The translations under genes and the position numbers were made by a program. A stretch of DNA of 64,000 bases from Massilia agri. GTDB lineage: Bacteria; Pseudomonadota; Gammaproteobacteria; Burkholderiales; Burkholderiaceae_D. The first letter of the stretch is position 1, and every line of letters begins with the position of its first letter. Shown one piece after another: positions 35,066 to 44,155 of the stretch. The stretch covers positions 62,001 to 126,000 of the forward strand of contig NZ_JANUHA010000001.1 of assembly GCF_024753255.1 (NCBI RefSeq), given 5' to 3'. The notes under the pieces were generated by a model. It searched no databases. It saw only the letters and a list, made by a program, of their open reading frames with translations, and was not told the DNA's origin.

Positions 35066-35592
35066 GGCGTGAGAGTGCCCTTCATCTCGACAAGGGCAGA
35101 CGACACCTCATCGAGCACGGTTTGGTCCCCACCGTAGATGATCCAGTCCAAGCATCGAATTACCATTTCCGACCCGGCAAACATACTCACTCGATAGTCA
35201 TCGAATGAAATGTAGATCATCTCCCCGTAAAAATACGAATCATAGTCCGAGATTTCTGGCTCTGTAACTTCGTGAACGATTTGCTTCTTCTTTGCAGAGT
35301 CGAGATCGAAGTGTTTATTCCCATTGGCGACATCGCTGATTGCGTGGAAGAGCTTTTTGATACTTGGTAATGTGTTTTCTATCAAGAGTCTACGCCCCTT
35401 CTGCTCGTCGGTCGCGGGGGACAGTTTCTTGCCACCAATCCAGTCATGGTAAAGATGGTGTGCAGTTAAGAGGAAATTCCAGGAATCGTAAACGCCCCAA
35501 GAGTCAACCAACCTTGTTTCCTCCCATTTCAGTTTATCGAACAGCTCTTCGACAGAATCGAGTGGCAGGCGTGGGGATGGCTTGTTGAGCAT
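35062..35592 (-). CDS. Unknown protein in an AT-richer patch
   Basis: 176 aa. Helical, with conserved-looking segments YDSWNFLLTAHHLYHDWI and ISDVANGNKHF that recall HEPN-like helical proteins, but this is a weak impression. Base composition and codon use are visibly lower in GC than the neighbours, and it lies next to tRNA-Pro, so recent transfer is likely. ATG 35592 (MLNKPSP) has GGAG six bases upstream; longer starts at 35604 and 35646 are possible. A defence or toxin role is speculation. Confidence 0.65.
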   Translation of the reverse strand: MLNKPSPRLPLDSVEELFDKLKWEETRLVDSWGVYDSWNFLLTAHHLYHDWIGGKKLSPATDEQKGRRLLIENTLPSIKKLFHAISDVANGNKHFDLDSAKKKQIVHEVTEPEISDYDSYFYGEMIYISFDDYRVSMFAGSEMVIRCLDWIIYGGDQTVLDEVSSALVEMKGTLTP

Positions 35593-35669
35593 TTCGAGCT
35601 CCATAACCAATAAACAGGTCGTTGAAAAAGCAAAAGGGCTGCACATCGAACGATGAGCAACCCTTGATT

Positions 35670-35728
35670 GATATTAGATGAACACCTAATATCCAGTGCT
35701 GTGGATGTGTACAGGCAGACCTGTACAC
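35670..35728. repeat. Two palindromes between the AT-rich gene and tRNA-Pro
   Basis: GATATTAG/CTAATATC (35670-35693, 8-nt spacer) shares its arms with the palindrome at 33737-33757. GTGTACAGG/CCTGTACAC (35707-35728) is a perfect 9-bp hairpin just past the tRNA 3' end and may end tRNA transcription, although no U-tract follows. Confidence 0.55.
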
Positions 35729-35740
35729 CCTTGATATTGT

Positions 35741-35817
<77 letters not shown>

Positions 35818-35829
35818 ACGAACTCCGAA

Positions 35830-35835
35830 ATTATA
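35830..35835 (-). promoter_or_regulatory. -10 element of the tRNA-Pro promoter
   Basis: A perfect TATAAT on the minus strand lies 12 bp before the tRNA 5' end. No good -35 is visible. Confidence 0.5.
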
Positions 35836-36025
35836 ACAGAGCTCAGCGGAAAACTTGAGCTTTTGTTAGTGATTGCGCATGATTCTTGCGCTGTGACATG
35901 CTCTCGCGCCCCAGCAAGCAGCGTTTTCCCGGACCAGTTCCTGACACGCTACCTTTGCGTTCACCTGACCTGCCGGCCAGCGGTGCTATGCTGGACGCCC
36001 GCTCATCCGTAGTCCCGATTGCGCC

Positions 36026-36265
36026 ATGGCCGTCCTGTCCCTGCTCTGCTCCGTCGCCCTCGTCTTCACCGTCTGGCTGATCCTGCCCATCTTCATCCTC
36101 GGCCCGCTGGGCATCTACTTCGGCTGGAAGTCGTTCAGGCAGGCCAGCACGCGTCTTCCCACGCCGAGTCCGGGCAGGCGCCTTCTGGCGCTGACACCCA
36201 TGCTGCTTGCCATCGTGACGATGGTGGGAATGATCGCGGTGGTCAACGTCGGCTACCGAGCCTGA
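36026..36265 (+). CDS. Small two-helix membrane protein
   Basis: 79 aa with two hydrophobic helices (about residues 4-33 and 54-73) separated by a basic, Pro-rich loop (RLPTPSPGRR). No domain recognised. No strong ribosome binding site is visible before the ATG, which lowers confidence. Confidence 0.5.
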   Translation: MAVLSLLCSVALVFTVWLILPIFILGPLGIYFGWKSFRQASTRLPTPSPGRRLLALTPMLLAIVTMVGMIAVVNVGYRA

Positions 36266-36282
36266 CGCATTCACGCCGCCAG

Positions 36283-36543
36283 CTAATACAAGCCCGCCTT
36301 CCGATACCAGCGAAGGCAGGCGCTTTCCAGGACGAAGAAGAACACCAGCCCCACTACCGGCCAGGCTTCATGAAAGCCCCCTGCTGCAAGCAAGGGCATG
36401 ACGGCGAAGCAGCACGCCAGCTTGTAGCCCAGGGGAAGCGCCTCGTAACGCGCGGCCTTCTCCGGATGCCGGCGAAACTCCCTCCGGCTCTCCCACGCAT
36501 GCAGCAGCATCACCGCCGCATAGACACCCAGGAAGCTCAGCAC
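36283..36543 (-). CDS. Small membrane protein downstream of the acyltransferase fusion
   Basis: 86 aa with helices at about residues 1-15, 40-55 and 58-77, and a charged loop RREFRRHPEKAARYE. It starts with GTG 3 bp after the stop of the fusion gene, so it is translationally linked. The family is not recognised. Confidence 0.55.
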   Translation of the reverse strand: MLSFLGVYAAVMLLHAWESRREFRRHPEKAARYEALPLGYKLACCFAVMPLLAAGGFHEAWPVVGLVFFFVLESACLRWYRKAGLY

Positions 36544-36546
36544 ACC

Positions 36547-38433
36547 CTACTTCCAGTCGCCCCGCAGCGCCAGCACCTGCTCCTGCAGATACTCGGGCGA
36601 TGCAGCCTCCGGCGCCACCGGCACGCCCACCGCCAGCGCCAGCTTCGAACGGATCCCGCGTGCGAACGAGCGCTCGAACAGGTTCGAGGGGTCGCGCGTG
36701 AACACGCTGCCCCACAGCCCGCGCAGCGCCATCGGGATCACCGGCACCTTGCTGCGTTCGACGATCTTGGCGATCCCGCCGCGGAACTCGTTGATCTCGC
36801 CCGTATGGGTCAGCTTCCCTTCCGGGAAGATGCAGACCAGCTCGCCTTCGTGCAGGGCTTGGGCGATGTCGATGAAGGCACGCTCCATCAGGAAAGGATC
36901 TTCCTTGGCCGGCGCGATCGGAATCGCCTTGGCCGCGCGGAAGATCCAGCCCAGGAAGGGCATCTTGAAGATGCGGTGGTCCATGACGAAGCGGATCGGG
37001 CGCGGGCTGGCGGCGCCGATCACCAGCGCATCGACATAGGAAACGTGGTTACACACCAGCACCGCCGGGCCTGCTTCCGGAATGCGGTCGGCGTCGATGG
37101 TGCGCACGCGGTAGCCGGTGTGGATCAGCATCCAGGCCAGGAAGCGCATCAGGAATTCCGGCACCAGCGAGAAGATGTACACGGCCACGCAGGCATTAAG
37201 CAGCGCCGTGGTCAGGAACAGTTCCGGAATCGTGAAGCCCTGCCCCAGCAGCACGATCGCCACGCCGGCGGCCGCCACCATGAAGAGCGCATTCAGGATG
37301 TTCATGCCGGCGATCGTACGCGAGACGTGCTGGGGGTCGCAGCGGGTCTGGATCAGGGCGAACAGGGGCACGATGAACAGGCCGCCGAACACGCCGATCA
37401 GGACCAGGTCGAGCATGATGCGCCACACGCCCGGCAAGGTCACCAGGGTCATCGCATCCACGGTCGCGGTATTCGTGTAGGCGACGCTGGCGAAATACAG
37501 GTCGATGCCGAACACCGACAGGCCGATGGCGCCGAAAGGCACGAGGCCGATCTCGACCTTGTGGCCCGAGAGCTTCTCGCACAGCAGGGAACCGGCGCCG
37601 ATGCCCAGCGAGAACACGGTCAGCAGCAGCATGATCACGCTGTGGTCGCCGTGCAGGTAGTCCTTGGCATAGAGCGGGAATTGCGACAGCACCAGGGCGC
37701 CGTAGAACCAGAACCAGGAGTTGCCGAGCATGGACAGGAAGACCGTGCGGTTCTGGCTCGAGAACTTCAGGTTGCGCACCGATTCCACGAAGGGATTCAG
37801 GCTGATTTTCAAGCTAGGGACCGGCGGCGGCGAAGCCGGGATGCGCCAGCTGGCCGCCAGTCCCAGGAAGGCGCACAGCAGGGTCCCGCCGGCCACCAGT
37901 TCGATGCCCCAGGGTTTGTAACCCACCAGCAAGGTGCCCACCACCTCGCCCAGCAGGATGCCCACGAAGGTCCCCATCTCGATCACGCCATTGCCGCCGA
38001 CCAGTTCTTCCGGTTTCAGCTGCTGCGGCAGGTAAGCGTACTTGACCGGCCCGAACAGGGTCGAATGCAGGCCCATGCCGACCACGGCCGCGATCAGGAT
38101 CCACAAGGTGTGGGTCATCCAGCCGATGGCCGCCACCAGCATGATCCCGATCTCGAGCAGCTTCACGAACCGAGCCATGTTGCCCTTGTCGAACTTGTCG
38201 GCGATCTGGCCGGACGTGGCCGAGAACAGGACGAAAGGCAGGATGAAGAGGCCGGCGACCAGGTTGTTCAGCAGGGCCGGGTCTTGCGTGGTCCAGCTTG
38301 CCGTGTCGAAAGTCAAGGCGACCAGCAGCGCGGTCTTGAACAGGTTGTCGTTGAAGGCGCCGAAGAACTGGGTCCAGAAGAACGGGCCGAAGCGGCGTTG
38401 CGTCAGCAGGGAAAACTGGCTCGGTTTGCTCAT
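36547..38433 (-). CDS. LplT-like MFS transporter fused to an acyltransferase
   Basis: 628 aa. Residues 1 to about 425 form a 12-helix MFS domain (WTQFFGAFNDNLFKTAL and GPVKYAYLPQQL are LplT-like). The C-terminal part (about 440-628) is a PlsC-type acyltransferase with NHVSYVDALV (H-x4-D) and FPEGKLTHTG. LplT flips lysophospholipid inward and Aas re-acylates it; here both steps are in one chain, but the AMP-binding acyl-ACP synthetase domain of Aas is absent. Confidence 0.9.
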   Translation of the reverse strand: MSKPSQFSLLTQRRFGPFFWTQFFGAFNDNLFKTALLVALTFDTASWTTQDPALLNNLVAGLFILPFVLFSATSGQIADKFDKGNMARFVKLLEIGIMLVAAIGWMTHTLWILIAAVVGMGLHSTLFGPVKYAYLPQQLKPEELVGGNGVIEMGTFVGILLGEVVGTLLVGYKPWGIELVAGGTLLCAFLGLAASWRIPASPPPVPSLKISLNPFVESVRNLKFSSQNRTVFLSMLGNSWFWFYGALVLSQFPLYAKDYLHGDHSVIMLLLTVFSLGIGAGSLLCEKLSGHKVEIGLVPFGAIGLSVFGIDLYFASVAYTNTATVDAMTLVTLPGVWRIMLDLVLIGVFGGLFIVPLFALIQTRCDPQHVSRTIAGMNILNALFMVAAAGVAIVLLGQGFTIPELFLTTALLNACVAVYIFSLVPEFLMRFLAWMLIHTGYRVRTIDADRIPEAGPAVLVCNHVSYVDALVIGAASPRPIRFVMDHRIFKMPFLGWIFRAAKAIPIAPAKEDPFLMERAFIDIAQALHEGELVCIFPEGKLTHTGEINEFRGGIAKIVERSKVPVIPMALRGLWGSVFTRDPSNLFERSFARGIRSKLALAVGVPVAPEAASPEYLQEQVLALRGDWK

Positions 38434-38691
38434 GCGGTTGGGCTCGTCTAAAAGAAGGAATCCGAAATCTACAATAGCGGGCGCGGCAAACTACCGGGCT
38501 CTACTATTGCGTTGCAGATACTAAACCGTAAAGTCGCGGCTGGCGATACCCGATGGGTAAAAAGCATAGACCGCAGCCTCGTTCAAGCGGCGTCCCGCGT
38601 AAATCGGGCGCATCAAGAAGCGCCGTTGAAACGTCTCAAGGGAGTTCGGAGTCGCATGAATTGTGCAGCGCAGCGCAGGTAGAATCCGCGG

Positions 38692-38874
38692 ATGACTTCT
38701 TCCGACTTCCTCCTCTGCTACGCCAGTGTGACAACCGCGCTGTTCGACCAGATCGAACACGACATGCTGGCCCAAACCTGCGCCTTCATCGACGATGACG
38801 AGGCTCCCCTCACCTTCCCCTGCGACGTTCCGGCAAGCCCTTGTAGCCGGCCCATGGACTTGCCGATGACATAA
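38692..38874 (+). CDS. Doubtful 60-aa ORF
   Basis: MTSSDFLLCYASVTTALFDQ onward contains an acidic centre and three cysteines. Ribosome binding is weak and no family is recognised. Its end runs into the hom terminator. It is the only candidate gene in the 510 bp between the fusion gene and hom. Confidence 0.3.
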   Translation: MTSSDFLLCYASVTTALFDQIEHDMLAQTCAFIDDDEAPLTFPCDVPASPCSRPMDLPMT

Positions 38875-38923
38875 AAAAACGATTCGACTTCCGAAGGCAG
38901 CCTCGGGATCGAATCGTTTCCAG
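38873..38923 (-). terminator. Terminator of hom
   Basis: On the minus strand AAACGATTCGA pairs with TCGAATCGTTT around a larger loop that itself contains a CGAGG/CCTTCG stem, and T7 follows. Confidence 0.8.
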
Positions 38924-38943
38924 ACGCCGGACGCCCGCCAGGC

Positions 38944-40272
38944 TCAGCTCAGCGTTTCGAGGCGGATGCGCGTTACCTTGCTGATGACCGCCGGCAGCTG
39001 CTCGATCTTCTCGATGGCGGCATCGATGTTCTTCTCGCGCGTCTGGTGCGTGAGCAGGATGATGTCGAGGTTGACCTGGTCGCCCGGCTCCTTCTGCAGC
39101 ACGGCGTCGATCGAGATGCCGGCGTCGGCCAGGATGCGGGTCAGGTCGGCCATCACGCCGAGCTGGTCCTTCACATAGACGCGCAGGTAGTAGCTGGTGG
39201 TGATCTCGGCCATCGGGACGATGGCGACGTCGGTCATCTGGTTCGGCTGGAAAGCCAGGTGCGGCACACGGCAGTACGGGTCGACGGTGGCCAGGCGGGT
39301 CACGTCCACCAGGTCGGCGATGACCGCCGATGCGGTCGGCTCCGAACCGGCGCCCTTGCCGTAGTAGAGCGAAGCGCCGACGGCGTCGGCCTGCACCAGC
39401 ACCGCATTCATCGCCCCTTCCACGTTGGCGATCAGGCGCGATGATGGAATCAGGGTCGGGTGCACGCGCAGCTCGATGCCTTCGCCGCCCTCTTTACCTT
39501 CAGTCTGGGTGCGGCGCGTGATGCCCAGCAGCTTGATGCGGTAGCCCAGTTGCTCGGCGTAGCGGATGTCGCGCGCCTGCAGCTGGCTGATGCCCTCGAT
39601 ATAGGCCTTGTCGAACTGCACCGGGATGCCGAAGGCGATCGCCGACATGATGGTGAGCTTGTGCGCCGCGTCCACGCCTTCGATGTCGAAGGTCGGGTCG
39701 GCTTCAGCGTAGCCGAGTTCCTGGGCCTGCTTGAGCACGGTGGCGAAGTCCAGGCCCTTCTCGCGCATTTCCGAGAGGATGAAGTTGGTGGTGCCGTTGA
39801 TGATGCCGGCCACCGACTCGATGCGGTTGGCGGTGAGGCCTTCGCGCAGCGCCTTGATGATCGGCACGCCGCCGGCCACGGCCGCCTCGAACGCCACCGT
39901 CACGCCCTTTTCTTGGGCCGCCGCGAAGATCTCGTTGCCGTGCAGGGCCAGCAGGGCCTTGTTGGCGGTCACCACGTGCTTGCCGTTTGCAATCGCCTGC
40001 AAGACCAGTTCACGGGGCAGATCATAGCCGCCGATCAGCTCGACGACGATGTCGATGTCCGGATTGTTCACCACCGCGAACGGGTCGCCCACGACCTCGA
40101 CGCCGGCGCCGACGACCGCGCGCGCCTTGTCGAGGTTGCGCGCCGCCACCATCGTAATCTCGATACCGCGGCCGGCACGGCGGCGGATCTCCTCCTGGTT
40201 GCGTTGCAGAACGTTGAAGGTGCCGGCGCCGACGGTGCCGGCGCCCAGGAGGCCTACTTTGATGGGTTTCAT
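38944..40272 (-). CDS. hom: Homoserine dehydrogenase
   Basis: 442 aa. It reduces aspartate semialdehyde to homoserine for threonine and methionine. NAD(P) binding is at GLLGAGTVGAGT (8-19). VTANKALLALHG and FEAAVAGGVPIIKALREGL are the catalytic core signatures, and the C-terminal ACT domain (about 355-440, YYLRVYVKDQLGVMADLT) provides threonine feedback. It follows alaA by 25 bp. Confidence 0.97.
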   Translation of the reverse strand: MKPIKVGLLGAGTVGAGTFNVLQRNQEEIRRRAGRGIEITMVAARNLDKARAVVGAGVEVVGDPFAVVNNPDIDIVVELIGGYDLPRELVLQAIANGKHVVTANKALLALHGNEIFAAAQEKGVTVAFEAAVAGGVPIIKALREGLTANRIESVAGIINGTTNFILSEMREKGLDFATVLKQAQELGYAEADPTFDIEGVDAAHKLTIMSAIAFGIPVQFDKAYIEGISQLQARDIRYAEQLGYRIKLLGITRRTQTEGKEGGEGIELRVHPTLIPSSRLIANVEGAMNAVLVQADAVGASLYYGKGAGSEPTASAVIADLVDVTRLATVDPYCRVPHLAFQPNQMTDVAIVPMAEITTSYYLRVYVKDQLGVMADLTRILADAGISIDAVLQKEPGDQVNLDIILLTHQTREKNIDAAIEKIEQLPAVISKVTRIRLETLS

Positions 40273-40297
40273 GTGATGTGTCCGTGTATGCGTGATG

Positions 40298-41524
40298 TCA
40301 GCGCGCGTGGCGTCGTCGGTAACCGTCGAGGAAGCGCGCGATACGACCGCAGGCGTCTGCCAGGTCGTCGGAATTGGGGAGGAACACCAGCCGGAAATGG
40401 TCCGGGGCGATCCAGTTGAAGCCGGTGCCTTGCACCAGCAGCACTTTTTCCTCGGACAGCAGTTCGCAGATGAACTGCTGGTCGTCCGTGATCGGGTACA
40501 TCTTCGGATCGAGGCGGGGGAACATGTAGAGCGCCGCTTTTGGCTTGACGCAGGACACGCCCGGAATATCGGTGAGCAGCTTGTGCGCGAGGTCGCGCTG
40601 TTTCAGGAGGCGTCCGCCCGGACCGACCAGGTCGGCGATGCTCTGGTAGCCCCCTAACGCGGTCTGGATCGCGTACTGGCCCGGCGCATTGGCGCACAGG
40701 CGCATCGAGGCCAGCATGTTCAGGCCCTCGATATAGCCCCTGGCGTGGCGCTTTTCGCCCGAGACCACCATCCAGCCGGCGCGGTAGCCGCAGGAACGGT
40801 AGTTCTTGGACAGGCCGTTCAAAGTAAGGAACAGGACGTCGTCGGCCAGCGAGGCGATCGACACATGCTCCTCGCCGTCGTACAGGGTCTTGTCGTAGAT
40901 CTCGTCGGCGTAGATGATCAGGCCGTGCTGGCGCGCCAGCTCGACGATCTCGAGCAGCACCTCGCGGTGGTACAGGGCGCCGGTCGGGTTGTTCGGGTTG
41001 ATGACGACGATCGCGCGCGTGTTCGGCGTGATCTTCTTGCGCATGTCCTCGATGTCCGGCAGCCAGCCGGCCTGCTCGTCGCAGACGTAGTGCACCGGGT
41101 TGCCGCCCGCCAGGCTGACCGCCGCGGTCCACAGGGGATAGTCGGGGGCCGGGACCAGCACTTCGTCGCCGTTATTGAGCAGGCCCTGCATGGCCATGAC
41201 GATCAGTTCGGATGCGCCATTGCCGAGGTAAATGTCGTCGATGCCGACGCCGGCAATGTTCTTGCCCTGGGTGTAGTGCATGACGGCCTTGCGCGGCGCG
41301 AACATGCCCTTCGAATCCGTATAGCCGGCCGCGCCATGCATATTGCGGATCATGTCGTGGACGATCTCGTCCGGCGGATCGAAGCCGAACACGGCCAGGT
41401 TGCCGATATTGAGCTTGATGATCTTCTGGCCGTCGTCTTCCATCTGACGGGCCTTTTCCAGCGCCGGGCCACGAATTTCGTAGCAAACATCATCCAGCTT
41501 GTTCGATTTCAGGATCGGTCGCAT
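40298..41524 (-). CDS. alaA: Alanine/pyruvate-family aminotransferase (AlaA-like)
   Basis: 408 aa class I PLP aminotransferase. The Schiff-base lysine is K240 in LNGLSKNYRSCGYRAGW. NPNNPTGALY and ADEIYDK are the PLP-binding segments. Sequence along the whole length (KLDDVCYEIRGPALEKAR, YIEGLNMLASMRLCAN) follows E. coli AlaA closely. It is upstream of hom in a conserved betaproteobacterial pair. Confidence 0.93.
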   Translation of the reverse strand: MRPILKSNKLDDVCYEIRGPALEKARQMEDDGQKIIKLNIGNLAVFGFDPPDEIVHDMIRNMHGAAGYTDSKGMFAPRKAVMHYTQGKNIAGVGIDDIYLGNGASELIVMAMQGLLNNGDEVLVPAPDYPLWTAAVSLAGGNPVHYVCDEQAGWLPDIEDMRKKITPNTRAIVVINPNNPTGALYHREVLLEIVELARQHGLIIYADEIYDKTLYDGEEHVSIASLADDVLFLTLNGLSKNYRSCGYRAGWMVVSGEKRHARGYIEGLNMLASMRLCANAPGQYAIQTALGGYQSIADLVGPGGRLLKQRDLAHKLLTDIPGVSCVKPKAALYMFPRLDPKMYPITDDQQFICELLSEEKVLLVQGTGFNWIAPDHFRLVFLPNSDDLADACGRIARFLDGYRRRHAR

Positions 41525-41652
41525 GTGTCTCCAGCTCGGTGGCGCTTTGTTGCAGTGCGAAAATTACCATTCTGCCGAAAGCGCCCGATTTAAGCAACCT
41601 CGCCTCTCCGGGTACAATGGACCGATACAGCAACCAGCACACGGCACCCACG

Positions 41653-42039
41653 ATGAAGCTCCATTCCGACAACAACGAGAAGTACCAGACCGTCACCGGC
41701 TACGACGCCGGTGGGGTCGAGATCAATGCCCAGCGTTTCAATTTCAGCCTGACCGTCATGCCGGAAGTGCCGCCGCGGCCCTGGCACGTGACGCGCTTCG
41801 AAGACCTGACGGCTGCCCATTTCGAGCAGATCGCCCAGGACCGTCCCGACGTGGTCGTGCTCGGCACCGGCGCGCGCCAGCGTTTCGTGCACCCGAAGCT
41901 GGTCGTCAGCCTCTCCAGCATGCATGTCGGCGTGGAAAGCATGGACAGCCAGGCCGCCTGCCGCACCTACAATGTGCTGATGGGCGAAGGCCGCAAGGTC
42001 ACCCTGGCCCTGATCATCGAAGAACCCGCCGGCGCCTGA
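41653..42039 (+). CDS. Mth938-domain (DUF498) protein
   Basis: 128 aa. The domain has FNFSLTVMPEVPPRPW, VVVLGTGARQRFVHPKLV and MDSQAACRTYNVLMGEGRKVTLALII, the Mth938/NDUFAF3 pattern; mitochondrial relatives assist complex I assembly, while bacterial roles are unclear. The ATG at 41653 is preferred over longer frames that cross the alaA promoter region. Confidence 0.85.
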   Translation: MKLHSDNNEKYQTVTGYDAGGVEINAQRFNFSLTVMPEVPPRPWHVTRFEDLTAAHFEQIAQDRPDVVVLGTGARQRFVHPKLVVSLSSMHVGVESMDSQAACRTYNVLMGEGRKVTLALIIEEPAGA

Positions 42040-42057
42040 GTTCGCCCAGCTCCGCCC

Positions 42058-42084
42058 CGACGCGCCGTTCGCCACGGCGCGTCG
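42058..42084 (+). terminator. GC-rich hairpin after the Mth938 gene
   Basis: CGACGCGCCG/CGGCGCGTCG is a perfect 10-bp stem with a 7-nt loop. There is no U-tract, so it may only slow transcription or protect the message. Confidence 0.45.
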
Positions 42085-42111
42085 GGCTCATGCAGCCACC
42101 ATAACAAGAAC

Positions 42112-42486
42112 ATGAATTCCTCCGCCTTCATCTTCATCATCACCGGCGTCATCCTGAACGCCGCCGCCCAGCTCCTCCTCAAGGCCGGCACCAATGCCCT
42201 CGGCGGCGCCATCCACCTCACCCGCGACAACTGGTTCGCCACCGGACTGAAGGTCGCCACGCAATGGCCGATCATGGCCGGCATGCTCTGCTACGTCATT
42301 TCGCTGGTGGTCTGGATCATGGGCCTGTCGCGCACCGACGTGACGGTCGCCTACCCCATGCTGTCGCTGGGCTACGTGATCGGCGCCATCGGCGCCTGGC
42401 TGTTTCTCGGTGAAGTGATCTCGCCCCAGCGCATGCTGGCGATCGGGGTGATCATGCTGGGCGTGGTGCTGCTGGCCCGTAGCTGA
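42112..42486 (+). CDS. EmrE/ArnE-like four-helix DMT-superfamily membrane protein
   Basis: 124 aa with four transmembrane helices. VILNAAAQLLLKAG, VAYPMLSLGYVIGAIGAWLFLGE and the final helix MLAIGVIMLGVVLLA resemble EamA/SMR half-transporters, especially ArnE/ArnF-type flippase subunits; the substrate could be a lipid-linked sugar. The membrane Glu of EmrE helix 1 is not present, which argues against a drug pump. Confidence 0.8.
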   Translation: MNSSAFIFIITGVILNAAAQLLLKAGTNALGGAIHLTRDNWFATGLKVATQWPIMAGMLCYVISLVVWIMGLSRTDVTVAYPMLSLGYVIGAIGAWLFLGEVISPQRMLAIGVIMLGVVLLARS

Positions 42487-42516
42487 CGGGCCGCGGAACG
42501 AAGCAATGAGGAAGAA

Positions 42517-43140
42517 TCAGGCCTTGCGGCGCACGGCGAGGAAGCCGAGCAGGCCCAGGCCGAGCAGCGCCAGCGAAGCCGGCTCCGGCACGTCGCCGCT
42601 TGCCGACGGATCCGTCACCACGAAGGACCCGTACACCGGGCCGGTATAGGCCAGCTTGTCGCCGATGCTGCCGCTGACCGCCATGAAACCCCAGGCTTCG
42701 CCGAGGCCCAGGTTCAGAGTGTAGGAGGTCGACACGACGGCGTCGCCAGTGGCGCCTGCCAGCAGCGTCATGTTGGCCGGCTCGCCCTGCCAGATGTACA
42801 TGCCGGTCGACGAGCCTTCCCACTGGGCATTGGAGCTCAGGTCGATGTTCAGCGTCAGCTCGCCGGCCTTGGCGGCCTTGGTGCCGAACACATAGGTCTG
42901 GGTCGGCGTACCGATCCAGCTGCCGCCCGCGAGATAATTGTAGGACAGGGTGTTGCGATCGATGGTCACATCGCTGAACCACTCGGTGATATTCCAGCCG
43001 TCGGCCCAGCCGCCGACCCATTGCTGGCCCAGCGGGCCCTTGCCGCTGGTCTGCTCGTAGATGCCGATCGGTTCGGCCATTGCCGGAATGGCGGACAGGG
43101 CGAGGCTGGCAGCGAGGGCGACGGTGCGGAGAGTGCGCAT
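42517..43140 (-). CDS. PEP-CTERM anchored exported protein
   Basis: 207 aa. A signal peptide (MRTLRTVALAASLALSAIPAMA) and a C-terminal PEP-CTERM signal, VPEPASLALLGLGLLGFL followed by VRRKA, mark it for exosortase processing. The mature part is beta-rich, with no recognised domain. AAGGA lies 7 bases before the ATG at 43140. No exosortase is in the window. Confidence 0.88.
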   Translation of the reverse strand: MRTLRTVALAASLALSAIPAMAEPIGIYEQTSGKGPLGQQWVGGWADGWNITEWFSDVTIDRNTLSYNYLAGGSWIGTPTQTYVFGTKAAKAGELTLNIDLSSNAQWEGSSTGMYIWQGEPANMTLLAGATGDAVVSTSYTLNLGLGEAWGFMAVSGSIGDKLAYTGPVYGSFVVTDPSASGDVPEPASLALLGLGLLGFLAVRRKA

Positions 43141-43454
43141 GAATATTCCTTGATAATAGATTGAAACGATAAATCCATAAAAGCAACATTCATGCCAAAA
43201 TAAAATGTCCATTCGAAACAAATGCTTATGCACCTGCTTTTTCCCAGATGTAAAAAATCCCGACAGTCATCATGGCAAGGCGAATAAATTTCAATTCGAC
43301 ATCTTGAAAAATTGAAACATTGCCTCATCTTGCCTCCCGGAGCCGTCCATACAGGACTAGCTAGGGAGCACAGCGCCGATTATCATTCTGGTATTCGTCC
43401 TGCCCCACCAGGAACCCGGCAGCCAATGCCGCCATGACACGCCAGGAGAGCCCC
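43141..43454. other. Divergent intergenic region, AT-rich
   Basis: 314 bp between the PEP-CTERM and bcp genes, clearly more AT-rich than its surroundings. It must hold both promoters. Short A/T runs are present, but I see no defined operator or terminator. Confidence 0.4.
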
Positions 43455-43925
43455 GTGGCCGAAAGCCTTACCGCCGCACCCGTCGAGAATTTTTCCGCGC
43501 CCATGACGGGCGACCAGACCTTCGAACTTGCCGGCCGTCCGGCGAAGTACACCGTGCTGTACTTCTACCCCAAGGACAATACACCGGGCTGCACCACCGA
43601 GAGCATCGCCTTCCGCGAAGCGTATCCGGAGATCCAGGCCCTGGGCGCCGACATCTACGGTATCAGCCGCGACTCCCTGCGCTCGCACGAGAACTTCAAA
43701 GGCAAACTCGGCCTGCCCTTTGAACTGATCTCCGATCCGGAAGAAAAAGTGTGCAATCAGTTCGCTGTCATGAAGATGAAAAACATGTATGGCAAACAAG
43801 TGCGCGGCATTGAGCGCAGTACGTTTATCATTGACGCTCAAGGCCGATTGGTGAAAGAATGGCGTGGCGTGAAAGTCAACGACCACGTGGCCGAAGTGCT
43901 GGAATTTCTGAAGAGCCAGCCCTGA
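43455..43925 (+). CDS. bcp: Peroxiredoxin, Bcp/PrxQ family
   Basis: 156 aa. It reduces peroxides. The peroxidatic cysteine is C46 in KDNTPGCTTES. The resolving cysteine found five residues later in E. coli Bcp is absent, and the only other cysteine is in EEKVCNQF, so it may act as a 1-Cys or atypical enzyme. GTG 43455 follows AGGAG by 6 bases and is preferred over an upstream ATG. Confidence 0.92.
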   Translation: MAESLTAAPVENFSAPMTGDQTFELAGRPAKYTVLYFYPKDNTPGCTTESIAFREAYPEIQALGADIYGISRDSLRSHENFKGKLGLPFELISDPEEKVCNQFAVMKMKNMYGKQVRGIERSTFIIDAQGRLVKEWRGVKVNDHVAEVLEFLKSQP

Positions 43926-44155
43926 AAAATGGATGGCTCCGGTGATTAACTTGCTGGATACCTGCCGCCTATTTTGAGTCACACGTTTCAATCACATCCG
44001 CACCAATCCAACCTGGCTCCAGCCGGACCGGCATCCTCCGGCTTGCAGCCTGCATTCCACCAAGCCTTCCTAGTTGCATCGTTCCCGCGCAGCGGCGCCG
44101 CTGAGCCGCGTGCATGCGCGTCCCATACAAGCCATTTTTAGATATAGAGAACAAG

